Of a stretch of 64,000 nucleotides of DNA, positions 15,462 through 24,019 are shown in pieces. This DNA is from Dongia_A sp039808885 (lineage in GTDB: Bacteria; Pseudomonadota; Alphaproteobacteria; Dongiales; Dongiaceae). Where the stretch lies: positions 62,001-126,000 of the forward strand of contig JBDHTX010000008.1 in assembly GCA_039808885.1 (NCBI GenBank). The letters are read 5' to 3'. Each line of letters begins with the position of its first letter. The first letter of the stretch is position 1. The notes beneath the pieces were generated by a model. It ran no database searches. It was not told the origin of the DNA and saw only the letters and a program-made list of their open reading frames with translations. Made by a program: the position numbers and the translations under genes.

Positions 15462-15577
15462 GGGCGATTCCCCCTTTGGACGGTGACAGGTGCGTCAGGC
15501 TGCCAGCGAAGCGCCGCCGCCGCAAGTCAGTCGCGATGTCACGCCCGCCGGTTCAATCCGGCCGCCCAGAAGGACCC

Positions 15578-17653
15578 TCAGCGCGGCGCCAGTCCCACCA
15601 CCTCGCGGCGGAACGGCACCTTGTCGCCGATGTCGGGGGTGTCCAGCTCCTCGGCATAGCGATGGCCGGCATAGGTGGCCCAGGCGATGGGGGCCGGGGC
15701 ATTGGCGTCGCCGATCAGCTTCACGCTCCGGATGCCCGCCGCGGCCCAGTCGCCCTGCCGCGCCTTGAGGGCGAGATAGAGGGCATCCTCCGGCAGCCGC
15801 GCGGTGACCAGCACCACGGCGTCGCAGGCGGTCTCGGCGCGGCGGTCCGAATAGACGCAGGCGGTCTCGACATGGTCCCGGCCGATCCGGGTCAGGCCGC
15901 GCGTCACCTGGATCTCCACGCCCAGCTCGATCAGCCGCTTCTGGATGAAGCCCTGCTCCAGGGTGTTGTAGCTCCAGTCGGAGACGCGGATGGAGGGCGT
16001 CACCAAAGTGACGGCGCAGCCCTGCTTCACCAGCAGTTCCGCCAGCACCCCGCCCATGTAGTAGTGGTCGTCATCGTAGAGCACGACCCGGCCGCCTTTC
16101 GGCATCCTGCCGGCCATCAGGTCATCCGGCGTGAAGGTCGGCATCGCCGGGTCAATCTCGAAGGGCTGGGTCTGGAACCGCGCCACGCCATCGCGCCGCC
16201 AGGTCGCGCCGGTGGCGACGGCCACGTGCTCGAAGCCGAATTCCAGCACCTGCTCCGCATCGAGCCGCGAATCGAGGAACACCTCGACATTGGGCATCTT
16301 GCCGATCTGGCCCATGCGGTAGTCGCGCACCCGGCCCCAGGCGGAGAGGCCCGGCAGGCGGCATTCCCGCGCCACGCGGCCGCCGAGTTCGGTCCCGGCC
16401 TCCGCCAAGGCCACCTGGTAGCCGCGCAGGCCCAGGCCGCGCGCGGCGGAGAGGCCGGCCGGTCCGGCGCCGACCACCAGCACCTTCGCCTCGCTCTCCC
16501 TGGCGCGCATCACTTCCGGGTGCCAGCCCTTGCGCCATTCCTCCATGAAGGTCGGGTTCTGGGTGCAGCGCGACAAGGCGCCGGTCATGTCGCCGGTGAC
16601 GCAGATGTTGCAGCCGATGCATTCGCGGATGTCGTCGAGGCGGCCCTCGTCGATCTTGTTTGGAATGAAGGGATCGGCGATGGAGGGCCGCGCCGCGCCG
16701 ATCATGTCGAGGATGCCGGACTTGACCTGCCGCACCATCGCATCGGGCGAGGTGAATCGGCCGACCGCCACCACCGGCTTGCTGGTCAGCTGCTTGATGC
16801 CCTTGATGTAGCTCTCGAGATGGCCCTCCTCGGCGAAGCGCGAGGTGCCGGAGCAATAATCCCACGAGCCATGCGCCAGATCCCAGAGGTCGGGCAGCTC
16901 CGCCAGCATGCCGATGACGTCGCGGATTTCGGCATTGGTGACGCCGCCATCGCCCAGCATCTCATCCACCAGGATGCGCACCGGCACGGCGCAGGAATCG
17001 CCCACCGCGTCCTTGGTGTCCTCGATCAGTTCCTTCAGCAGCCGGGCGCGGTTTTCCAGCGACCCGCCGTATTCATCGGTGCGCTGGTTGGTGCGGCGGG
17101 AGAGGAAATGCTGCACCGCGCCGAAGCCATGCGCGCCATAGACATAGATGAGGTCGAAGCCCGCCTGCCTGGCGCGGATCGCGGCATTGCGATGCCAGCG
17201 GCGCAGGTTGCGAATGTCCTCGCGGTCCATGGCGCGCGCCTGCACCGGATCGTTGGTGAAGGTGAGGATGGGCAGGTTCATCGGCCCCAAAGGCGTCTCG
17301 CGCGAATAGAGGTTGGGGCCGTTCATGCCGTTGTAGCAGAGCTCGATCCCGGCGAGCGCCCCGCCGTCATGGATCGCGTCGGCGATGCGGGTCAGCATCG
17401 GCATGTCCTGCTCGTCCCACAGGCGCAATTCGATGAAGGGCGTGATCTCGGAGCTGTGATGGATCTCCGCCTGCTCGGTGCAGAGCACGGCCCAGCCGCC
17501 GCTCGCCTTCACCCGCCGCATCTCGGCATTGGCCGAGGGGTCGCGATAGCCGGCGCCGTTGCAATGCGGCACCTGGTAGAAGCGGTTCTTGGCGATCTTC
17601 GGGCCGATCTTCACCGGCTCGAACAGGATGTCGTAACGCGGGTCGCGCGCCAT
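15578..17653 (-). CDS. FMN/FAD/4Fe-4S oxidoreductase of the trimethylamine dehydrogenase family
   Basis: 691-residue three-domain enzyme. An Old-Yellow-type FMN barrel comes first (residues 1-335: EPVKIGPKIAKNRFYQVPHC, then HGFGAVQHFLSRRTNQRTDE). The iron-sulfur motif CIGCNIC with a fourth Cys twelve residues on (about 343-361) follows. The C-terminal part is a dinucleotide-binding half (VLVVGAGPAGLSAARGLG). This is the layout of trimethylamine, dimethylamine and histamine dehydrogenases and 2,4-dienoyl-CoA reductase. Amine demethylation is the likeliest chemistry because its length and motifs fit the TMADH branch. A LysR gene sits immediately upstream on the same strand, 15 bases away. Confidence 0.88.
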   Translation of the reverse strand: MARDPRYDILFEPVKIGPKIAKNRFYQVPHCNGAGYRDPSANAEMRRVKASGGWAVLCTEQAEIHHSSEITPFIELRLWDEQDMPMLTRIADAIHDGGALAGIELCYNGMNGPNLYSRETPLGPMNLPILTFTNDPVQARAMDREDIRNLRRWHRNAAIRARQAGFDLIYVYGAHGFGAVQHFLSRRTNQRTDEYGGSLENRARLLKELIEDTKDAVGDSCAVPVRILVDEMLGDGGVTNAEIRDVIGMLAELPDLWDLAHGSWDYCSGTSRFAEEGHLESYIKGIKQLTSKPVVAVGRFTSPDAMVRQVKSGILDMIGAARPSIADPFIPNKIDEGRLDDIRECIGCNICVTGDMTGALSRCTQNPTFMEEWRKGWHPEVMRARESEAKVLVVGAGPAGLSAARGLGLRGYQVALAEAGTELGGRVARECRLPGLSAWGRVRDYRMGQIGKMPNVEVFLDSRLDAEQVLEFGFEHVAVATGATWRRDGVARFQTQPFEIDPAMPTFTPDDLMAGRMPKGGRVVLYDDDHYYMGGVLAELLVKQGCAVTLVTPSIRVSDWSYNTLEQGFIQKRLIELGVEIQVTRGLTRIGRDHVETACVYSDRRAETACDAVVLVTARLPEDALYLALKARQGDWAAAGIRSVKLIGDANAPAPIAWATYAGHRYAEELDTPDIGDKVPFRREVVGLAPR

Positions 17654-17668
17654 GATGTCGGAAATCCT

Positions 17669-18598
17669 CTACTTGGAACTCATCTGCAGGCCGGGGATGC
17701 CGCGCTGGGTGATCCGGGTGCGGCAATGCTCCTCGAACTCGACCAATGCGCGGGGGCGGCCGGATTGGCGCAGCGAGGCGATGCCCAGCGTCATTGGCCG
17801 GTAGGGGCCTTTCAGCGGCACCACCTGCAGCTGCTTGCCGTCGAGCGCCGCCTCGTTCTTCGGCCGCGCGTTGAACAGCGCGTAGCCGTAGCCATTCGCC
17901 ACCATGGAGCGGACGATGTCCGGGTGGCGCGAGCGCGTGACGATGTTGGGATTGAGCCCTTCCTGGAAGAACAGCGACAGGAAGTATTCGCGGCTCAAGG
18001 GCAGATCGAGCAGGATCATCGGCTCTTCGGCGAGGTCGTGCAGCGACAGGCTGCGGCGCTGGGCCAGGCGGTGCGTCGGCCACAGCACCGCGTGTGGCGG
18101 CAGCTCCGCCAGCTTCTCGAAGGCGATGTCGTCCGGCACCTGCAGGTCATAGGTCAGCAGGATGTCGATCTCGGCCCGGCGCAATTGCTCGATCAGCTTC
18201 TCCTGGTCGCCTTCGTGGATGGCGACCTGCACGGCGGGGAAGCGCTGCTGGAAGGCGTGGCAGAGCTCGGGCAGGATGATCGGCGCCAGGGTCACCAGGC
18301 AGCCGACATTGAGTGGACCGCGCGCCTGCCCGGTCAGGTCGCGCGCCGCGGCATGCAGCGATTCAGCCTGGGCCAGCAGCGCCTTCGCCTCGCGCAGCAT
18401 CTGCCGGCCGCTGGCGGTCAGCGACAGGCCTTGGGCGTGATGGCGGATAAAGAGCTGCAGGCCCAGCTCCTTTTCCAGATGCGCGATGGCGGCGGAGATG
18501 GAGGGCGGCGACACCGCGATCCGCTGCGACGCGGTCGCGATCGACCCGGCCTCGGCCGCGGCGGCGAAATACTGCAGGTGACGGAGGGTGAAGCGCAT
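17669..18598 (-). CDS. LysR-family transcription regulator
   Basis: 309-residue regulator with the N-terminal helix-turn-helix FAAAAEAGSIATASQRIAVS / PPSISAAIAHLEKELGLQLF and a periplasmic-binding-like effector domain (GPLNVGCLVTLAPIILPELC, later DILLTYDLQVPDDIAFEKL). It lies in the same direction as the flavoprotein gene it precedes, so it is probably cotranscribed rather than divergent. It may control both this gene and the monooxygenase-RidA-DUF1028 genes upstream. An R2 repeat separates it from DUF1028. The effector is unknown. Confidence 0.9.
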   Translation of the reverse strand: MRFTLRHLQYFAAAAEAGSIATASQRIAVSPPSISAAIAHLEKELGLQLFIRHHAQGLSLTASGRQMLREAKALLAQAESLHAAARDLTGQARGPLNVGCLVTLAPIILPELCHAFQQRFPAVQVAIHEGDQEKLIEQLRRAEIDILLTYDLQVPDDIAFEKLAELPPHAVLWPTHRLAQRRSLSLHDLAEEPMILLDLPLSREYFLSLFFQEGLNPNIVTRSRHPDIVRSMVANGYGYALFNARPKNEAALDGKQLQVVPLKGPYRPMTLGIASLRQSGRPRALVEFEEHCRTRITQRGIPGLQMSSK

Positions 18599-18621
18599 CG
18601 GCGTTTCAATGTGCCCAAGAA

Positions 18622-18736
18622 TTCCCTCCCCCGAGCCGGGGGAGGGTTAGGGAGGGGGCGCTGTTTCCACTCGACTCAGTCTTCGGTGGAGAGAACAACC
18701 CCCACCCCTGCCCTCCCCCAACTTGGGGGAGGGGGA
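18622..18736. repeat. R2 palindromic intergenic repeat, copy 2
   Basis: The left hairpin at about 18622-18648 (CCCTCCCCCGAGCCGGGGGA type) and right hairpin at about 18711-18736 (CCCTCCCCCAACTTGGGGGA type) enclose about 60 unrelated bases. It is similar to the element at 14779-14864 with a longer centre. It sits between two co-directional genes. Confidence 0.78.
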
Positions 18737-18765
18737 TGCCCTTTGGGGTTTGCCAGAACACGTCG

Positions 18766-19440
18766 CTATCGATCCCCCGGTACGCCGAAGCTGGGGGCGC
18801 CGGTGGGGTTGAGGGCGCGGGTGACATAGGCCTCGAGTTGCGGCTTGTAGATGTCCCAGAGCTTGTGCAGCTGGCCGATCGGGTCGTCCTCCGCCCAATC
18901 GACGCGGAGGTCGGCGACCGGCCAGGGCACGTCGCGCACCAGGATCATGCCGGCGGAATGCACCGGCCCCTCCTCGCCGCCGGCGGTGATCGCCGCCGCC
19001 ATGGCGGTCAGCAGGCGGTCGCCGAGATGGCCCTGCGCGCGCTGGAACGCGGCCAGCATCGCCGCCGGGACCTCGCCGTTGCGCAGCAGGTTGCCCGCGG
19101 CGACGGCGTTGTGTGCCTGCACCGTCGCGTGGGTGCCGAGCGTGCGGTCTCCGGAATAGGCAGCGGTGCCGCCCGCGGCATCGACGGCGATCAATTGCCG
19201 GAATTCGATATGCGGCGCCGATTGCACCAGCGCCGCCACCGCCTCGACCGCGCTGGCCCCCTCCGCCATCAAATCGAGGCCGAGGGGACCCAGCCGCGGA
19301 TCGGTGATGTTCTGGGTGCCGAAGGCGCCCACCCCCGCGCGCGCATGGGCGCAGCGCGCGGCGACGGCGGGCGAGGAGGACGAGACGGCGATGCCGAACA
19401 TCCCCGTCTCGGCGCAGCGCGCGGCGATGGAAAAGGTCAT
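18766..19440 (-). CDS. DUF1028 (Ntn-hydrolase-like) protein
   Basis: 224-residue protein that begins directly with the conserved TFSIAARCAETGMFGIAVSS block, followed by VGAFGTQNITDPRLGPLGLD. This is the DUF1028 family, predicted to have an Ntn-hydrolase fold. Members often sit beside RidA proteins and amide- or amine-degrading enzymes, as here. It starts one base after the RidA stop and is probably translated with it. Amidase-like activity is only a family-level guess. Confidence 0.85.
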   Translation of the reverse strand: MTFSIAARCAETGMFGIAVSSSSPAVAARCAHARAGVGAFGTQNITDPRLGPLGLDLMAEGASAVEAVAALVQSAPHIEFRQLIAVDAAGGTAAYSGDRTLGTHATVQAHNAVAAGNLLRNGEVPAAMLAAFQRAQGHLGDRLLTAMAAAITAGGEEGPVHSAGMILVRDVPWPVADLRVDWAEDDPIGQLHKLWDIYKPQLEAYVTRALNPTGAPSFGVPGDR

Positions 19441-19441
19441 G

Positions 19442-19891
19442 TCACTTCCCTTTCTTTCTGGCCTTCTTCTTAGGCTTGTAGCCGTCGGGAATCACCGCGG
19501 TGGCGTCGATCTCGACGACCCATTCCGGCCGCGCCAGGGCGGAGACGACGAGACCGGTGGAGACCGGGAACACGCCCTTCAGCCACTTGCCCATGGCGCG
19601 ATAGACCGCCTCGCGGTAGCGGATGTCGATGAGGTAGACGACGATCTTCACGATGTGATCGAGCTCGCTGCCCGCCTCCTCCAGCAGCATGGCGATGTTG
19701 GCCATCGCCTTGTCCGCCTGCTTGCCGGCATCGCCGACATGGAGCGATTCGCGGGTGTCGAGGTCCTGCGCGATCTGGCCGCGCAGATAGACGGTGTTGC
19801 CGGCCACCACCGCCTGGCAGAGGTCGTTGTCGAGCTTCTGCTCCGGATAGGTGTCCTTGGTGTTGAACTTGCGGATGCGTGTGTGTGCCAT
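19442..19891 (-). CDS. RidA/YjgF/UK114 family protein
   Basis: 149-residue protein of the reactive imine/enamine deaminase fold. Blocks are NTVYLRGQIAQDLDT, ADKAMANIAMLLEEAGSELD and STGLVVSALARPEWVVEIDA, with a lysine-rich C-terminal tail (KPKKKARKKGK). The position corresponding to the catalytic Arg of RidA is within SALARPEWVVE. It starts directly after the HpaB-family stop and precedes DUF1028. It could hydrolyse an unstable imine made by the flavoenzymes of this cluster, by analogy with aminomuconate deaminases. Confidence 0.88.
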   Translation of the reverse strand: MAHTRIRKFNTKDTYPEQKLDNDLCQAVVAGNTVYLRGQIAQDLDTRESLHVGDAGKQADKAMANIAMLLEEAGSELDHIVKIVVYLIDIRYREAVYRAMGKWLKGVFPVSTGLVVSALARPEWVVEIDATAVIPDGYKPKKKARKKGK

Positions 19892-21406
19892 CTACTGTGC
19901 TGCCTTCTTTGAACCGTCGAAATACTTGACCACCGCGCTGTCGCCCGGCGGGCGTTTCAGTTTTCCCATCACCTTGTCGGAGAGGCCGGCGGATTTCCGC
20001 ACGAAGTCGAGCGCGCCGTCCCAGTCGAAGTTGCGGTAGACCGCCGCCAGATGCGCAAAGGGCGCCGATTGGGCGAAAAGCTGGAAGGTCAGGCGATGGC
20101 CGGCATAGTCCGAGTTCAGCAGATCGCGCGCATAGGCGAGCAGCTTGCGGCGGTCGTCCGCCACCCAATCCTCGCTGACGGTATAGAACTTCTCCAGCCA
20201 GCCGCCGGCCTCCGGGTCCTGGAAGGCCTTGTAGTCCGGCGTCACGCAGATCTGCCCGCCGCACAGCTCGCGCGCCAGATGCATCATGCGCGGCAGATTG
20301 GTGCAGGCATGGACGCGCCCCGTATAGAGCAGCGACTGGTTCGGCATCAGCAAGCCGCCCGGGCTCTTCTCGGCCAGCGCGATAGCCGCCGTCAGATGCG
20401 CGTTGATGCCCTCGCGATAGACGGCGATCTCGGCCAGTTTCTCTTGTACCGCCTGCTGCTTGTCGAGCCCGGTCTGCCGCACGTTGAAGAGCGCCGCGCC
20501 GATCATCATGTCGGCGACCTTCAAGGTGCGCTGCACGAAGGCATAGGCGCTGTAGCGGTGCAGGGTCATGCGGATGAACATGGCCGCCTTGGTGTGGCGG
20601 TAGAACAGGATGTTCTCCCACGGCACCAGCACGTCGTCGAACACCACCAGCGAATCCACCTCGTCGAACTTGTTCGAAAGCGGGTAGTCCTCAATTGGCC
20701 CACGACCGGCGAAGCCGGTGCGGCAGATCATGCGGATGCCGGGCGAGCCGAGATCGCAGATGAAGCCGACGGCATAGTCCGAGAGCTGCGAATCGCCCCA
20801 ATTGGCGATGGTCGGCTTGGTGAAGGCCTGGTTGGCATAGGGCGCCGCGGTCTCGTATTTGGCGCCGCGCACGACGATGCCGGCATCGGTCTCCCGCACC
20901 ACATGCAGCAGCATGTCGGGGTCCTGGTCCTGCGGGCGCTTGGAGCGGTCGCCCTTCGGATCGGTGTTGGCGGAGACGTGGAACGGGTCGTGCTTGATGA
21001 CCTGGTCGATGTGGCGGACGATGTTCTCGGAGAATTGCGGGGCGACCTCGTTCAGCACGTCCTGGCCGTCATAGAGCGACCACATCTCGCCCACCGTCTC
21101 GTCGCCGACGCGGGTGACGACGCCCTTCACGTCCTCGAACACCGCGTCGGTGGCGCGGCGCTTGTCCCACCAATCCTGCTGCGTGTAGGGCAGCTTGAGG
21201 CCGGTGGCGAAGCGCTCGCCATCCGCCTCGTAGCTCATCACGTCGCGCGTCGCCGCCGCGTGCTGCAGGTCGTAGATGCGGGCGCGGATGTCGACGATCG
21301 GCTTGAACATCGGATGCGTCGCCACATCCTTGACCTTCTCGCCGTTGACATAGACGGCGCGGCCGTCGCGGATGCTGTCGATGTATTGCCTGCCGGTGCG
21401 GATCAT
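19892..21406 (-). CDS. 4-hydroxyphenylacetate 3-monooxygenase (HpaB) family oxygenase
   Basis: FADH2-dependent aromatic hydroxylase, large component, 504 residues. It begins IRTGRQYIDSIRDGRAVYVNG and has KHDPFHVSANTDPKGDRSKR, VRETDAGIVVRGAKYETAAP, ICRTGFAGRGPIEDYPLS and LVVFDDVLVPWENILFYR, all typical of HpaB/PvcC. The ATG at 21406 was chosen for its GGAGG site seven bases upstream; the longer open frame to 21619 lacks one. No flavin reductase partner lies in the window. The substrate is probably a phenol or N-heterocycle degraded with help from the downstream RidA, DUF1028 and TMADH-like proteins. Confidence 0.9.
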   Translation of the reverse strand: MIRTGRQYIDSIRDGRAVYVNGEKVKDVATHPMFKPIVDIRARIYDLQHAAATRDVMSYEADGERFATGLKLPYTQQDWWDKRRATDAVFEDVKGVVTRVGDETVGEMWSLYDGQDVLNEVAPQFSENIVRHIDQVIKHDPFHVSANTDPKGDRSKRPQDQDPDMLLHVVRETDAGIVVRGAKYETAAPYANQAFTKPTIANWGDSQLSDYAVGFICDLGSPGIRMICRTGFAGRGPIEDYPLSNKFDEVDSLVVFDDVLVPWENILFYRHTKAAMFIRMTLHRYSAYAFVQRTLKVADMMIGAALFNVRQTGLDKQQAVQEKLAEIAVYREGINAHLTAAIALAEKSPGGLLMPNQSLLYTGRVHACTNLPRMMHLARELCGGQICVTPDYKAFQDPEAGGWLEKFYTVSEDWVADDRRKLLAYARDLLNSDYAGHRLTFQLFAQSAPFAHLAAVYRNFDWDGALDFVRKSAGLSDKVMGKLKRPPGDSAVVKYFDGSKKAAQ

Positions 21407-21566
21407 CGTCGGCCTCCGTTTCCTGCGTGCCCCGCCCCCGGAGCCGCGCGGCGACTGCCATGCGCCATCGCTCCGCCCTTCGGCGGAACCGATGCATGGG
21501 ATGCTGGCCGCAATCCCGGCGCAAGTAAAATAGTTCTTTTGGAGGTTCTGCTTCGGAGAACCCGAA

Positions 21567-22106
21567 TCAGCGCAGCCGGCGGGCCATTTCCACGACCACC
21601 CGCGCCAGGTTCCGGGCATCGGCCAAGGCGTCGTGCTCCTGGCCCTCGAAGTCGAGCCCGAAGCGGGCCAGGGCCTCGTCCAGGCCGGGGCGGTAGGTCA
21701 GGCCCAGCAGCAGGCGGAACTGGGCGGCCATGTCATGGAACAGCCCGGGAAAGGGCGGCGCCGCCCCGACGCGGTCGCAATTCTCGGCGATCAGCTGGTC
21801 ATCGCGGCCCCAGGCGCACCAATCGCCCTGGGCGAAGGTCTTGCGCACGGCGCGGAGCACCTCGGCCAGGGGCGGCGCCTTTTCCACCTCTTTCGGCGTG
21901 ATGCCGGTCAGGGTGGAGCAGAAGGGCGAGATGCGGGACAGCGCCGGCTTCACCAGATAGAGCTGCTCGCGCCGGATCTCCAGGCTGTCGGTCCGGAGGT
22001 CGACCACGCCGAGGGCGATGATCTCCGCCACCTCGCCCTCCGGCGGCGGGCCTTCCCAGCAGGTCATCTCCACGTCGACGCAGAGGATGCGGTTGAAATT
22101 GGTCAT
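21567..22106 (-). CDS. 3'-5' exonuclease, DEDDh family
   Basis: 179-residue nuclease fold with motif I CVDVEMTCWEG, motif II TGITPKEVEKAPPL through WCAWGRDDQL, and motif III HDALADARNLARVV (His and Asp). It resembles the KapD/RNase T/ERI1-like exonucleases, which trim RNA or DNA 3' ends. It stands alone, 160 bases upstream of the HpaB-family gene on the same strand. The substrate class cannot be set from sequence. Confidence 0.88.
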   Translation of the reverse strand: MTNFNRILCVDVEMTCWEGPPPEGEVAEIIALGVVDLRTDSLEIRREQLYLVKPALSRISPFCSTLTGITPKEVEKAPPLAEVLRAVRKTFAQGDWCAWGRDDQLIAENCDRVGAAPPFPGLFHDMAAQFRLLLGLTYRPGLDEALARFGLDFEGQEHDALADARNLARVVVEMARRLR

Positions 22107-22177
22107 GCCGCCATCTGAACGGCGGCCAGTGCGATTGGCAAGCCGGTGCGCTTGGCAAGCCGGGGGCTGGGTCGCGG

Positions 22178-22420
22178 TCAGTGGGCGTGCCGCAGCAGGC
22201 TGGTCCAGCGCGGCGCACTCCAGAGCCGCCCACGGGCCGGCCGCCCGGCGCGGGCGCCATAGCGCGCCCAGGCCTTCTCATGGAAATGATAGGCCACCGT
22301 GTTGCAGGCCGGCTCGATCAGCGCCATCGTGCCGCCGACCAGCACGCTGCCGGTCAGCAGATAGCCGATGGTGAAGGCGACGGTGAAATGCACCGCGGCG
22401 AAACTCAATGTCTTCAGCAT
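22178..22420 (-). CDS. DUF2061 small membrane protein
   Basis: 80-residue protein with two hydrophobic segments (FAAVHFTVAFTIGYLLTGS and VLVGGTMALIEPACNTVAY) and the family signature YHFHEKAWAR just after the second. This fits DUF2061, whose function is unknown. The ATG at 22420 has a GGAGG site five bases upstream. The C-terminal tail (RAGRPARGRLWSAPR) is basic. Confidence 0.82.
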   Translation of the reverse strand: MLKTLSFAAVHFTVAFTIGYLLTGSVLVGGTMALIEPACNTVAYHFHEKAWARYGARAGRPARGRLWSAPRWTSLLRHAH

Positions 22421-22600
22421 CGTGACCTCCATCTTCCCGCCATCCAGGCCTGCTGAGAATGGTTCGCAGGCGCCGGATGGTCCTGGGATGAAGATGGCGC
22501 CGGACCGGCGATCCAGCCAATGGATTGATCTGGTCGCAGCAATCGCTTTGCTCGATTGCCCTCGCCTGACAGGCCACCGCGAATCCGCTATGGTCGGCGC

Positions 22601-23023
22601 ATGATCCGCATCACCCGCTCCATTTCCATCGACGAAGCCGAGCTGACCGAGAAATTCGTCCGCGCCTCGGGGCCCGGCGGACAGAACGTCAACAAGGTCT
22701 CCACCGCGGTCGAATTGCGCTTCGACGTCGCCGGTTCGCCCAACCTGCCGCCGGAGGTGAAGGCGCGGCTGATCCGCCTGGCCGGCCAGCGCATGACCAA
22801 CGAGGGCGTGCTGGTGATCGACGCCCAGCAGTTCCGCAGCCAGGAGCGCAACCGCGAGGACGCCAGGGCGCGGCTGGTCGATCTGATCCGCGCCGCGACC
22901 CATGTGCCGAAGCCGCGCCGCGCCACGCGGCCGACCAAGGCCTCCAAGGAGCGCCGCCACGAAGGCAAGCAGCGCCGCGCCAACGTCAAGAAGCTGCGCG
23001 GCAAGAAGCCGAACTTCGACTGA
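22601..23023 (+). CDS. arfB: Ribosome-rescue peptidyl-tRNA hydrolase ArfB (YaeJ)
   Basis: Releases stalled ribosomes by hydrolysing peptidyl-tRNA. The 140-residue protein has the class I release-factor motif GPGGQNVNKV with Gly26-Gly27-Gln28, followed by the FDVAGSPNLPPEVK block. The basic disordered tail (RRATRPTKASKERRHEGKQR, then KKLRGKKPNFD) inserts into the mRNA channel. Length and architecture are those of ArfB. It stands alone on the plus strand and converges with a LysR gene one base downstream. Confidence 0.95.
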   Translation: MIRITRSISIDEAELTEKFVRASGPGGQNVNKVSTAVELRFDVAGSPNLPPEVKARLIRLAGQRMTNEGVLVIDAQQFRSQERNREDARARLVDLIRAATHVPKPRRATRPTKASKERRHEGKQRRANVKKLRGKKPNFD

Positions 23024-23902
23024 TCAGGCCGCCTTGACGGCGCCGCAGAACCAGTCGCGGAACAGCCGCACCGGACGGCGCAGCGGCTTGCGCGCGAAGA
23101 TGGCGTAGTCCCGGTCCGCGAGCACCGCGCGATCCGACAGGACGACGAGATCGCCCCGCGCGATCTCGCGCCGGATCACCTCGACCGGGCACAAGGCAAC
23201 GCCGTGACCGGCGATAACCGCCGTGCCCAGCAAATTGAAGTCCTGGAACAGGGTGCCAGGCAGGTCGTCGCCCGCCTTCGCCCCCGCCGCCCTGAACCAG
23301 TTCGACCAGGGCGTCCGGCTTTCATCATGCAGCAGGTCCGCCCGATCCCGGATAGCGCGCGGCGAGGACAGCCTGCCGGCCCGCGTCAGGTAATGGGGGC
23401 TGCAGACCGGCTTGCTGGCGCGGGAGAACAGGCGGCGCCGCTCGATATCGGGTGCCGGGTCCTCGGCCATGGTGATCAACACGTCGTATTCGCCATCGCC
23501 GATGCGCTCCCCGGCTCGGGCATAGAGCACCTGGACAGCGATCCCGGGATACCGGCGGGTGAAATCGGGCAGCGCCGGCACCAGCCAACGGCTGGCAATC
23601 GACGGGATGCAGCCGACGGCGATCGAGCGCTGCTGGTCGTCGCGCCGCATTGCCGCGCTGGCCGCCGCGATCCGGCCCAGGCCCTCCGAGACTGCCGCCG
23701 CCAGGTCGCGCCCGGCCCCGGTCAGGCTGACGCCGCGCGGCTCGCGCCGGAACAGCTTCCGGCCGAACCAGGCTTCCAGCTGCCGGATCTGGCGGCTGAT
23801 CGCGGCATGGGTGACATGGAGCTCAGCGCCGGCCGCCGACAGGCTGCCGAGCCTGGCGGCAACCTCGAAGGCCCGGACGGCATTCAGCGGCGGCAGCTTC
23901 AT
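23024..23902 (-). CDS. LysR-family regulator, GcvA-like
   Basis: 292-residue regulator. The helix-turn-helix is FEVAARLGSLSAAGAELHVT / HAAISRQIRQLEAWFGRKLF, and the effector-domain motifs include GCIPSIASRWLVPALPDF and the C-terminal GHGVALCPVEVIRREIARGD. This matches the GcvA/AmpR branch. It is divergent from a solitary ectoine-synthase-like gene, with an inverted-repeat site at 23950-23970 between them, so it very probably regulates that gene. Confidence 0.92.
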   Translation of the reverse strand: MKLPPLNAVRAFEVAARLGSLSAAGAELHVTHAAISRQIRQLEAWFGRKLFRREPRGVSLTGAGRDLAAAVSEGLGRIAAASAAMRRDDQQRSIAVGCIPSIASRWLVPALPDFTRRYPGIAVQVLYARAGERIGDGEYDVLITMAEDPAPDIERRRLFSRASKPVCSPHYLTRAGRLSSPRAIRDRADLLHDESRTPWSNWFRAAGAKAGDDLPGTLFQDFNLLGTAVIAGHGVALCPVEVIRREIARGDLVVLSDRAVLADRDYAIFARKPLRRPVRLFRDWFCGAVKAA

Positions 23903-23949
23903 CTGCTACTTTTCCTGATATCTAGCGGAGCAAAGCTCAATTGTAGTGA

Positions 23950-23970
23950 CCATATTTAGCGCCAATATGG
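23950..23970. promoter_or_regulatory. LysR-type operator between LysR and EctC-like genes
   Basis: CCATATT at 23950-23956 and AATATGG at 23964-23970 form a perfect 7-base inverted repeat with a 7-base spacer. It contains the T-N11-A pattern of LysR sites and lies in the 117-base divergent gap. The gap is AT-rich compared with its surroundings. Confidence 0.7.
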
Positions 23971-24019
23971 CCAACATCGCAAATCGCCATATATCAATTT
24001 CGCTTACAGGAGAAAACCG

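Noticed and set aside
13068..15659. Long plus-strand open frame of about 860 codons
   Set aside because: It overlaps chrR in another frame and is antisense to the M48 and LemA genes, both with intact catalytic or family motifs.
15476..18829. Very long open frame (over 1100 codons) on the plus strand
   Set aside because: It lies opposite the flavoprotein and LysR genes, which have clear domain motifs. Its translation is His/Arg/Gly-rich with no recognisable domain, as expected for antisense frames in GC-rich DNA.
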